DNA from: Dryococelus australis
Lineage: Eukaryota > Arthropoda > Insecta > Phasmatodea > Phasmatidae
Reading direction: 5' to 3'
Assembly (NCBI GenBank): GCA_029891345.1
Contig: CM056993.1
Location: 274,402,900 to 274,466,899 of the forward strand
DNA length: 64,000 bases
The notes under the pieces are model-generated. The model was given only the letters and a program-made list of their open reading frames with translations. It did not search any database and was not told the origin of the DNA. Within the stretch, counting starts at the first letter, position 1; every line of letters begins with the position of its first letter. Below are positions 20,991 through 31,677 of the stretch, in pieces. A program made the position numbers and the translations under genes.

Positions 20991-22800
20991 TAATACGTCA
21001 ATTTGTCCCCTCTCTGCTGCTATGACAGCTCATCCTTGAAGGAGATGAGAAACCAGTTTCTCTTGAAAGGACGTGGAAATGTCTTCGCAACAACAATCTG
21101 TCTCTCTCTCAACTAGCTCCGTATTAACAGGATGTGATCGTAGCTCATCTCTGAGGAGACATGGATGCAAATTCCTACCGAGTAGGTCGTGGGAGTGTCC
21201 TCGTAGTACCAGTTAGTCTTCCTCTTAGCTAGTACCACCTCAAGGGGATGGCTTGGGTTGAGAAAGAAATTCCTTTGAGAGAGTGTAGTACTGTCCTCTC
21301 AACAGCAGTTTTTTCTCTCCCAGGTGTGCTTCTGTAGCATTCACTACTCTGTGCATTCTCTGCTCTGTGCACCACCTGCCCTGTGAATGAACTTGACTTT
21401 GCGTTAGAAGAATCAGCTGACTGGAAAGTTGATGGCTGGGAGCAGGTGCAGTGGTGACACTTGTTTATGTTGTTTCTTAGCTTCGGCGGCGGCAGACATC
21501 TTCTGTCTGTCTGTTGCATGGTCTCTATGTTCAATCTCTCTTCGCGCTTCAAGGGATAGGATTACGATTGTGCCAGTCTGGGCGACGTTTTGTGGTCTTT
21601 TATTTTTGTGTGTGCTATATATGTTACCTTGTTTTATTTATTTTGTCAGTGTTTTAACTTGCGCAGGGAAACAGAGTGGTGTGCCCCGTGCCTCTTATCA
21701 TTCAAGTGTGCAGTCCTACAGAATAAACTTTGTTTGGGTACTGACAACATCAGCACAGCTGAGCTGTGGAAAAGAAAAGCAAATCACATTGTGGGTTTCA
21801 CGCAGATAGTTACGACCCATGGGGAATCATATAGTTATGATTGTTTAGCAATTAGATAATAAATAAATAATAAAAATTGCCACAAAAGAACCGCGGTCCT
21901 GTTTGTCAGCTATGCTCTACTGTGGCCGCCTGTGCGGAAATATCAGTTTGGCTCTACTCTTTGATACCTGTGTCGCACTGCAGGAAAAACAATTTGTGTA
22001 ATTAAAAACAAGCTAAGGGGAATAGTGAACTGACCACTTCCCAGACTTAGCACACTGCTAAGAGTTGGCAGAACAAGTGTGGTGGCAGAGATAACTACTT
22101 GCATTGTCATGCGTACACCACTAGAGATAAATAGAAAGTTCTAGAGAAGACAACACACTTAAAAATTCAAGTATTTACAAAAATGTGTTCTTCTCGCAAC
22201 CTTTTTCATCCATTTATAGAGTCTTTTGGTTGCTGGCTGAAAAATGATTCTACACATTGTTTCAACACAATTTAATACACTTTTAAGCAAAATGCAATAT
22301 TAAATTTGATGTTACTTTTAAGCAAATATAATTCTGTTTATAGAAATTGCTTTGATTACAGTTACAGGTTTCACATACTGTACATCTCGATACAAACTAA
22401 AACATGTTGCAAATATGTTAAGTCATTGAAAAGGCAACAGAACCAACCTGTTTCATTTTTCTGTCTGTAGGCCTACTATATTTACAATAACATTTTCACC
22501 GGACGTCTTGATGATTTCACACATGCACATACGTCTTCTTATCATTAACTTGTCACTCACGTGTTGTGTTCCATAGTTCATACTCTATTAACATGTTTGT
22601 TTAGCTATTTACAAGCCGTTCTTGAAGGTAAGTTATGTAATCAGGGAATGCAGGTGTAGAAATTGCTACGAATAAGGTCAGTGCCTTTCACCATCTTGAT
22701 AAAATTAATGTGCTAAAAGCAACATTCAGATAAATTATCTGTGATTATGTAACTGCACTTAGGTTTTACATTGTACTAGAAGGGATGGTCAACTGTTCAC
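20991..22800. other. unassigned stretch
   Basis: Moderate-GC sequence to about 22.0 kb may be more U3 of the preceding LTR; the rest is AT-rich. Short open frames at 21229-21859 overlap on both strands and look incidental. Confidence 0.35.
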
Positions 22801-22849
22801 TGTATGTAACGTCTTGTGGCTTTTTATTTTTAAGAGGTTTGTCGCACTG

Positions 22850-23300
22850 TTGTGTCGTGTTGGCTGTTCGTGCTGGTCGCTGTCTTTTCCTTGGAGGTAC
22901 GTAGGGTGGGTTCGGCCATCTAAAGTGGACATGAGGCCACCATGGAGTTTCCTGGGGTCAAGTGGACATGCAGGCTCGAGGTGGCTGGACTCGATGCTGG
23001 AACTCTGCTATCATGGGGTGGCTGTCTCGTTGCATGGAGCTCTCCATTGCCATCAGGGGTATGGTGATGAAACTGTCTACCCCTTCGGTTCACATGGGAG
23101 GTGCTGGGTCCGGAGTCATTGTATGGGTAGGTGACTTCGGCCCATCAGCTTTGCTGAGCGGTCCCCCTCTACGCTTGGCAAAGGGGACCTTCTTCGTACT
23201 GTTGTTGGGTGGCTTCATTGCCGTCAGAAGTAGATGGACGAAACTGTCTACTCCCTCGGTTCGCACGGGAGGTGCTCACTGGCAAGTTTCACTTATTTAA
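22850..23300. repeat. GC-rich patch with ~62 bp direct repeats
   Basis: Two copies about 170 bp apart (about 23044-23105 and 23214-23273) share CATTGCC(A/G)TCAG, then GA(T/C)GAAACTGTCTAC and TCGGTTC(A/G)CA(T/C)GGGAGG. GTGGACATG also recurs at about 22925 and 22962. Host or transposon origin is unknown. Confidence 0.5.
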
Positions 23301-24482
23301 CTCTTGCATTTTACTAGTGGCTGGGTGATGATCATAGTCGGCTGCTTATGTAGCAAAACTGGCTAAGAAAGCAAAAAATAGTTACAGAATTAGATTGTGC
23401 CTGGGAAAAGGGTTTTTGTGTTTTATAAATTGACCAAAGTACAAATACTATTATGTAAACATTGAGTGGGCACGAAAAGACACTGTCGTGCCATATACAC
23501 AGTGATTGAGTGATAGTGGAGGACATAAAAAATAAAGACAACTGCATTGGAAGCAAATGTGTGTAATTTTCATATTGGCAAGAAAACAAAAACAAATAGG
23601 TTTTGCCCACTTCTTTGTAAAAACAGTTTTTACACTGTAAGGTGTATTTGAATTTTATCAATAATGACAATAATTAAATATATACTAGTATTTTCTGGTG
23701 GGCTTGTGTTGGAGTAATATTGCACTGAATGGGTTTTAATTTAAATATTATCTACAATTGAACGAAATCTGTATGTGGGTGATGTAAAAGTCTTGTAAAA
23801 CTCAAATGCTAGTGAGTGTTCTTGACCAGTTTTAAATGTCTTAACAAAGTACAAGATTTATCGCACAAAATATTTTTCTGGTGTGACAGTGTGTGCTTGG
23901 CCTACATTACAAGCGTGGACTTGTGTGTCCTTTCATCCATGTTGTTTAATATTTGTGGATGTTTTCCACTTAAATATATACCGATTAAAATTAATGATTA
24001 ACAAATTCCATTTAATTTGGTTAAAATTGTTACAAAAAGAACAGATTCATGTTCCATAAAATAATGCATGCATTTTTTTTGCCATAAAATTTAACGAAAT
24101 ATAGATAGTTATTGACAAATTTGTGAAATTTTAACGACAAAATCAGTTCATTTTATTTACCATAAAAGTGGGGCCAATTGTTAATCATTTTTAAATTTTC
24201 TTGAATAGTTTGAGATGTTTGGTTTATTTAGATTCAAATTTTCAGTACATTGAAATATCTGTTTTACTCTCACAGCTCCTCAAAAATTTTCTAGACTATC
24301 AAGTTGTCCATACAACCAGGTTGTCGAAACTATGAAATAATATGGCTACATTTTCACTCATTTGACCTTGCTAAAAGAGAAAATCAAAAAATGTTCATAT
24401 CAATGCTTTAGTGTGCAAAAATTCATGTTTACAAGTCTCGGAAGGAAAAGTTAAACATCCATTCAATAAAGTATAAATTTAC
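23301..24482. other. AT-rich non-coding stretch
   Basis: Nothing recognised. Confidence 0.5.
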
Positions 24483-25039
24483 TATACAAGATGTTAGGAA
24501 ACTAACTACCTGTTGAAATTTAAACTACAGCATCTGTGGGCAAACAGAAACAAGAAGCTCTAGTCACAAAATGTTTGGAAAGGCCATTTAGTATGTTTAA
24601 ATTGAAGTTGAATTTCGGCAAACAATGTCAGGTGTCTGCAGCTGTGTGTACCTACGTGCACAAGAAGTTTGCATGATATGGAGGTGAACGGCGGTGGCGC
24701 GACATGCGGCCAGCGCCTGCACATAGGCCACCATGACAATTCAAGCACACCTGCCACTGCGGTGATGCCTGTTATTGGGACAGTAGCAACCCATTTGACT
24801 GCTAGACGGCACCGATTGCCGCATGCAGCACCGCCTGTGGATCAGTTCGCCTTTGTGTTATACAACTTGGTGTGCAGGCACGCATATACAGCTACCCGGC
24901 ATCGTTTGCTGAAATTCAGCTTCAATTTAAACATACTAAATGGCCTTCCGAACATTTTGTAACTAGAGTTTCTTGTTTCAGTTCGCCCACAGATGCTGTG
25001 GTTCAAATTTGGACAAGTAGATTCCGAACATCTTGTATA
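24483..25039. mobile_element. 557 bp element with ~190 bp terminal inverted repeats
   Basis: Left arm from 24483 (TATACAAGATGTTAGGAA) and right arm ending 25039 (TTCCGAACATCTTGTATA) are inverted copies over about 190 bp. They share blocks such as CAGCATCTGTGGGC and AGGCCATTTAGTATGTTTAA. The centre (about 24673-24844) is a GC-rich unique core. Flanks fit a TA duplication. No transposase is present; it is a non-autonomous long-TIR DNA element. Confidence 0.75.
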
Positions 25040-25056
25040 ACTTGATATGTTTTCAG

Positions 25057-25868
25057 TAGTGATGGCCCGATACATTTTGCCAATATCAACAATACAGATT
25101 TTAAGCTACCGATGACGCCGATTACAGTGATGCCAATACCAGTTTTGATAAGCACAATCATAATTCCCAGTTCTCAATATTTGTAAATATTTTTTTATTA
25201 CTTAAATTTAAGTATTCAGTTTTTTGAACACTTTTAGCACTTTATATTATGTGTCTACCGCATAGAAATGAAATACAACACAAATTTTAATAATAAATAA
25301 AAAGACAGACTATTTAACTGGGCAAATAGTGACTTAACAGTTAAGCAAAAACTGTTACCATACAATACATCATTCATTATAAACTGAGTTCCTTAAAAAC
25401 AACCTGCAAAACTTCAGGCAATCTGATGCGGACTTTTATTTTAGACCTGAGAAATTACATACATAACCTCAAAATAGATGTTGGTTTAAACCAACAGCTT
25501 AAAGATGTAGCCAAAAAAACTTACTGAAATTAAGAAAATTTTATTTATGTAAATATTTTTGCTTAGTATCCCTTCGTCAGCCAAGCCATACTCAATCCCT
25601 TGTTTAAAATGAAAACAATGGTTATAACTTTTAACTTGCCATTTATAATAACACCACAGATAGTTGAATACAGTGTCAGTGTGTGCAATTCATTTTCACT
25701 GTCGCCAACTTACAAATGCAATAATGCATAAGAAGAATAAGCATACAGGTTGTTTTCTCATTGTCGCCGAACTACAAATGATAAAAACATAAGAAGAAAA
25801 TAGAAAACAAAAAACTCTTGCAGGATGTAATCAATACTATCTATAGCACCAGTTATTGATTATCGAGC
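25057..25868. mobile_element. truncated copy of the hAT family seen at 40062
   Basis: It starts TAGTGATGGCCCGATAC and aligns with 40062-41010 over its length: shared AGCACAATCATAATTCCCA, CTGATGCGGACTTT and CTCTTGCAGGATGTAA. The right ~320 bp, including the terminal repeat, are missing; the sequence switches near 25868. Confidence 0.7.
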
Positions 25869-25928
25869 AAGACCATTTTTACTTCACATTGTAGGTGTGA
25901 CGCTTCAATCAATGTACTGTGGTTGCAG

Positions 25929-26019
25929 ATCTGGACTCGCGCCTCTTCTGTGGCCTGCGCAGTCAGCTGGTGTCGGAGCGGCCGTATCGGGCCGGGCGGT
26001 ATCTGGACACCATCAGTGG
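25929..26019 (+). CDS. candidate coding exon in a GC-rich island
   Basis: It follows GTGGTTGCAG (AG at 25927-25928). The frame starting at CTG (25931) reads LDSRLFCGLRSQLV, SERPYRAG and RYLDTIS. No codon in this frame ends in A, and third positions are almost all G/C, unlike the surrounding AT-rich DNA. The donor could be AGTGG|GTTAAC (26020) or CATCA|GTGGGT (26016). The exon would enter with one base carried over (phase 1), whereas the 1942-2109 exon ends in phase 0. An exon therefore lies between, or this is another gene. I do not recognise the protein. Confidence 0.45.
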
Positions 26020-26157
26020 GTTAACGGTCTCTCTCTCTCCCCCCCTCTCCCCTCCCTCCCCCTTCCATCCCTCTTCTATCTCCCTCTCCCCCTCCTCCCC
26101 TCTTCTCCTCTTCTGTCTGTCTCTCTCCCTCTTTGGCACTCTCCCTCCTCTCTTCAG
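26020..26157 (+). other. candidate ~140 bp intron, almost entirely polypyrimidine
   Basis: From about 26027 to 26150 the + strand is nearly all C and T, ending CTCTCTTCAG at 26157, an excellent 3' splice site. The tract could also form triplex DNA. Confidence 0.5.
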
Positions 26158-26271
26158 CTGCGATCGGGTGGCGGGTGGCAGCAGGATGTCTCGGCTCGTC
26201 TGCCGGTTGCAGTTCACGCTTTGCTTACATCACAGGGAGGAGTGCTTGGGGATAGGAAGCTACCTTAGCAG
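26158..26271 (+). CDS. candidate coding exon after the polypyrimidine tract
   Basis: If GG from the previous exon joins the first C, the frame continues C-DRVAGGSRMSRLVCRLQ, again with GC-ending codons, and stays open past 26271. The 3' limit is uncertain: AGCAG|GTCGTT is a weak donor, and the frame stops near 26300. A terminal exon is the alternative. Confidence 0.35.
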
Positions 26272-28240
26272 GTCGTTTTGTTTTGAACCCTGGCCTTCCT
26301 AGGTCGATGGCAGTTCATATACCAAGTAAACTGGGTTACTTTCACACAGTAGTTCTTACAATACATTAGTGCAAGTTCTCAAGTTTTGTAATGTTTATCT
26401 CTGCCCTCGAGAGAAAAATGTGTAGCTAACGAATCAACAAACAAATTGCACTCGCAAGGATTTTTAAAAGGGAAGTTTACAGTGGGCCCTGTGGGACGAT
26501 GTTAACTGGTCTGTTTAACAACCAGCGCTGTTGCACTGTAACAATTTATGTGTGAGTAAATGGAGCTCTTTAATTTTCAAAATATTATTACGCCCTGCTG
26601 GCACTGGAATTCCCCAGACAAGCAGAGAGGGTAGGGTGTAGAAGAAACATGGGCACTCTAGAAACGCTAATAAAGAATCAAATCACATAGTAAAACTTTT
26701 CACTTCAACATTACAATGTACTGTTTGTATGGTCATTACTTACATGCTAGAGCAGCCATTCGTTTGGCGTGACAGTCTTAATATCTAACTACATACTCTT
26801 CATTACATGCCATAACTTCACTCTGGTAGGCCGTATCCTGTTACACTTGCACAATCTATGCGTACACACGTACGTGAGTTCTTACTGCTCATATCTTTTA
26901 CTCTGTTAACATAACTTTTGGCACATGTTTAGGTTATGGTTTGGGTTCAGTTACCATTCACATATTTATACCTAACTATACAATAGCAAACCTGGTAACT
27001 TTAGTTACTCTTACTTTGATTGTTCTTCGACTAAAGAGGTTGTGTGTACTCTTAACTCATTTATCTACTTTACACAGGATTTGTACGGTCCTTAGAAGTC
27101 CCTAAAAAGTTCTAAATTTGCTATATTAGTTCTTAAGGTCCCTTAAAGGTCTTTATTTTCTTGCATGGTCCTTAAAAGTCGTTATTTTTACAAGGCCCTT
27201 TAAAGTTCTTAGTTTTTCATTAATTTATATAACGATATGTAGTATTTAAACAAATTATCAGATTCTTGGTAGTGCGAAAAATTGTAAGTATTAACGTAAT
27301 TTCTCATAAAGGAACATAATATTTAACCGTGTGTTCTAGAGAAAATGTTTTTGTTTGGAGAAATTGATTGCACTAGTTACAGCTGAATCAATTTTTGACT
27401 ATCAAGATTCGGGAGTATTGAATGAGACATCGAGCAAGAGTCGAGACGTTAAAATGGTGTGTTTTTGTTGTGTGACACTGCCTGTTTGCTAATGAATTGA
27501 TTTAAAATGGAATTGTGAATTCTGATACGGCACCAAAATTCACAACCAGTACTTTTAAATGTGACTTAAAACATGTAATATGCGAGATACGTTTTTCAGG
27601 ATATGATAGACAGAATATATTTGCTGTAAGCAAAAATGCCCTGCAATAATCTTGCATTTATGAACCACAGTGAATGCCATACAATCCTGTGTAAATAGGA
27701 AGTTTTCATTATCTGCGACAAAAAACTGTGAAATTGACTTGGATGAAAATTACATGTCTTCATATCGGAATTTTATGTTGGCAACACGATTGAACTCAGT
27801 GGTTTTAAAAAAATTTTGCATACCATTTGTATGAGAATTCTTAAGTCTAGGTTACAGCCATTTGCTGCATGTGACATTTTGAACTAGGTTACATTTTCCT
27901 TTCTCCTTTCTAAATACTGTACGTGACAGTAGTTACATCTGTTATTATTCTTACCAGATCTTACATCTTAGGGTACATACACGTAGTTTGCTTTTCTCTC
28001 GCTTTCTGAACTACCGACACAGGGTATGTAATATTGTTGGCACTGGCCTCAATTACTGTACTACACAAAAAGCTTTCACTAGCATGAAAATTTACATATT
28101 TACGGGGAGTTCTTTATGTCTCTCAAGCAAATGTACAATAACTGGAATAACACAAATTATTTCTCTCTAATCTTACGTTACGTAACTGGGGGTGAAAGGA
28201 TTTTATTTTCCTCTGATCAACTATGCCTAACTACAACATT
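26272..28240. other. AT-rich non-coding stretch
   Basis: Nothing recognised except the degenerate ~30-bp repeats at 27087-27220. Confidence 0.5.
27087..27220. repeat. degenerate ~30 bp tandem repeat, four units
   Basis: Units carry variants of GGTCCTTAAAAGTC followed by TTA and T-rich sequence: GGTCCTTAGAAGTCC, GGTCCCTTAAAGGTC, GGTCCTTAAAAGTCG and GGCCCTTTAAAGTTC. Confidence 0.65.
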
Positions 28241-30508
28241 TTAACACATTCAGTACTGGCCTCTGGCTCCATGACCCATACTGCAGGCCTGGTTATTTCT
28301 GTAGATTTCACCAAGAATTGCTGTTATTTAGTTGAAAAATCATAAAAAATTTTATTTCTCACAAAAACATGAAATTTTTTGGATTATTTCAGAATACCTT
28401 AAAGCAATTCCTCATAGTGTATGTAGGATTTGACTAGCTGCAATTTTTACATAATTATATCTAGATTGCTACACAAGTTATTTTCCAAAATGTTGTCAAT
28501 ATATACATACCTGAATAAAAACAGTGTTGTTTTTATCAAATAAATATTTATTTCAAGCATTTGAATAGGTAATACAAGTTTTTGAATAAACAGTAAATAT
28601 AGTACTAATAATAATTTTTGAGAGTATGGTATTTTGTGAAGCAGCTTCCCTTGTGTAGAGCTACATTGCAGGCAGCACACAGGTATCTGCTCTCTCCTCT
28701 AAACAGACTCTGCAATGGCGAGTTGGGTTTTCCTTTTTCTCAGTAGGTGGTATGGGTACCGACCTGTGGCTCTTCATGTCACCAGACAATCTTCCAACTG
28801 GGTCCTTATGTGGAGGTCTGTTGGATGGCACGTGCCCTAAATCCTCTTCCAGTGCTTCTGGTTCCACTGAACTTGCTGCTATAAGTGCCCTTGCAACATC
28901 CAACAGATATTCTCGGAACTTCTTAGAAGATCCATCAGCATCAAATGCATAAAGATCTTCTTAGTCCATTTTGCTGTTTCCCTTGTGAAAGAATAGTATG
29001 ACAAGTACTGATCACTTCTGTCCACATCACACATATACATATTATATTCTGCAATGCAAGCAGGCTTTAGTACTTCTATTCCATCTCTTGCTACCCTTAC
29101 TGACACCATGCTGTCAGATTGGAATTGTGGAAATCATATTTACCACACTTTTATCTTTTCACGTCACCAGAAGAACATCACCAGATCGGCGGGACTTTCT
29201 CTCGCGTCTTCATGTTTTGCCCAGCAACTGGTAGAGCTTCTCCTGAATGGTTCCACAAATCGTTATTTTGTGCTGTAGAAGCTCTCGTGCTATACCAACA
29301 CTGTTGTTGTAATTATCCATGTATATGTGATAAACCTTATCCAGGTAAGGATACATAACTGAGTAATTGTTGTATTCAGTGGGATACCAGTGCCTGCATA
29401 CACAATAATGTTATGTATATATCCTGTACTTGCATCTGATACCACACACACTAAGATCCCTTACTTCACAAGTTTTCCTGGATTGTAAGTTCTGAACTTG
29501 AGACGACCTTGCCATGGAATCATTGCTTCGTCTAATGACAGATTTTGGGCTGGTGTGTATGAATTCTATGCATATTGTCCGAACATAAATCAATTAGTAT
29601 CCTTACTTTGTGCAGTCTGTCATCGCCTTGCTGAAATTCATTGTTGTTGAAATGCAAGTACATATGTAAGAATATCACTAAATCTCTTCCTGCTTATAGT
29701 TTTTGAAAATATTGAGGTTGAAATCAATTCATCTGTACTCCAATACAATTTCAATGCAGGTTTTACAAGATGTCCTGTCAAAATCCACAGGCCTAAAAAT
29801 TTTTTAATTTCTTCGATTGTCATTTCTTTCTAAAAAAAATTTTAATTTTTTCGATTGTCACTTCTTTCCACTTTAGAGTTTTGGGAGATATTTTCTGTTT
29901 TCGGTTTTGTGTTTCATACCTGTAGTTTCATTTACTAAGTTTTGCAACCACTTGTCTTGTCATGAAAAGTGAAGCAGTCTGCATCACGTCTGATGGATCG
30001 GCCACTTGACACTAATCTCCAGTATTTACCTCAAAATTATCTGTTTGTGGTGCAGTATCACGAAAAACTGGCACAAATTGTGATGTAACTGTCACTATAT
30101 TGTTAGAAATTTCTTCCACATTTGCTGCCCTGGATGCACTACGTTCAGTGACATTTTGAATTTTTCTTTTCTTCCTAGAACAAGGCGAATGATCACCACT
30201 TCCACCTGCATCACTTCTGGATTCTTTACTGTCACTTCACATTCATATTCACTGCCTGACTCAACATCTGTTTTGCGTATTAGTACTTCACCATCAGAAA
30301 TATGAGAATCGCTTGTTCATGGCTGAACTAATGCGTAACTTCTCACATTCCTACTTGCTAAATCACTGTCACTATTTTTCGAAATGTCAGATATTTTACT
30401 CTCACTATTTCCATTAGCATACTCCTCTTCAGAATATTTGTCTGCCACAATTTCACTTTGTTCATCTTCCTCTTGTGTAAGTTTCACATTTCTCCTATGT
30501 GCAGCCAT
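28241..30508 (-). pseudogene. piggyBac-type transposase pseudogene (DDE_Tnp_1_7)
   Basis: Broken minus-strand transposase reading from an acidic N-terminus (30508-30317) through EEIKKFLGLWILTGH and YWSTDELISTSIFSK (29823-29638), DEAMIPWQGRLKFRTYNPGK (about 29532-29473), MDNYNNSVGIARELL (about 29320-29276) and VDRSDQYLSYYSFTRETAKW (about 29025-28966). It ends at a C-terminal Cys-rich tail, CRVCLEERADTC (about 28715-28680). All three presumed catalytic Asp codons are still present, near 29532, 29317 and 29022. In-frame stops and frameshifts break the gene at several points (for example near 29466 and 29240), so it is inactive. A TTAA followed by CACATTCAGTACTGG at 28241 fits a piggyBac end. The partner end was not found. 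Confidence 0.85.
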
Positions 30509-30559
30509 CTTAAGACAATGGTATATTGTAAAATACAGGGGTTTTCTGACTTGTTCTAA

Positions 30560-31670
30560 GTGGACGTGATTCTTTTGCTGTACTGACAGCCTTGTACATT
30601 ACATTTACATTTCTTACTTTCAAAGTTAAAACATTTCTCTCAACTGGCAAAGTTGAATCTAATTCTTGTAGGGCCGTCTTTCTTTACTACTCTCTGGGCT
30701 AACACAATTTAATGCAATCTGACAACTAATTTTAATTCTCACTAGGGTTTCACGTCTGTGAAAAGTATGCTTACATTTTCCTACGCTAACAAGGGTTTTC
30801 TAGCGACACGTTCTCTACACACAATTTGCACTTTGCATTATTTCTATGTTTACACAGGTTTCTTTGGGTAGCGACGCACTGATGCTATTTTTACTTTCAC
30901 ACTTTTACTTTTATGAAGGCTGGGAATTTTCTGGGTGGTGGTTACAGCATACTCACAGCGAGCTCTCCCCTCATGCTCCTACTCAAGGTTACAGGGGTTC
31001 TCTAAACAAAGTCGCCCAGTGTCGCATTGCGAGGAATAGTGATGGTTACGTAGTTATGTTCACGGGCCTGCTGATAGGCTTTGACTTACGTTCACACTTC
31101 CTATCAGTGCTCATGGGATTCTGTGACGTTATGTTAATCTTGTCGTGCTAGATTTCTCAAATAATAACCACCAATATTTTTCAGTTTCTTATTCAATGCT
31201 TATATTACGTGAGCACTTGGGGGTGTTTTGGGGTAATGCAAACATTAACTTTCCAGTCTGCTTGTGGGTTTGATTCTACGTTAATTTTCCTCCACAACTT
31301 CTGGCAAACTAGGAACCAAATTCTTATAGTAAAAAAAATTATTTTGTTATTTTTACGTTACTGTTGCCCGTTGTTAGGAGGCAGACTACATTAATTCAGG
31401 CACTTATTAATGTGTGGGACCTCTGTTCCTACTGATGCGATTCCTGAATTCTCAACCTTTGAGAAAAGAATCTTAACTAACAAGTTACAGGCGTACATGA
31501 TTTTACATAATTTATCTTGGCGAGGGGGGCGGGGGGGGGGGAAGTACTTTTCGTCGCACTACCTACTCTATCAGGTTAGGATTTTGGCATGGGACGTCTT
31601 TCGTCTCCTAACCTTCCCTACAAGCTATCTAATGAGCTCTTGCACTCTCGTCATTCAATGTATTGGGGCG
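30560..31670. other. AT-rich stretch with interrupted G-tract
   Basis: No gene recognised. A G-rich run (31524-31541, one C) lies inside. Confidence 0.45.
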
Positions 31671-31677
31671 TAGCTCG

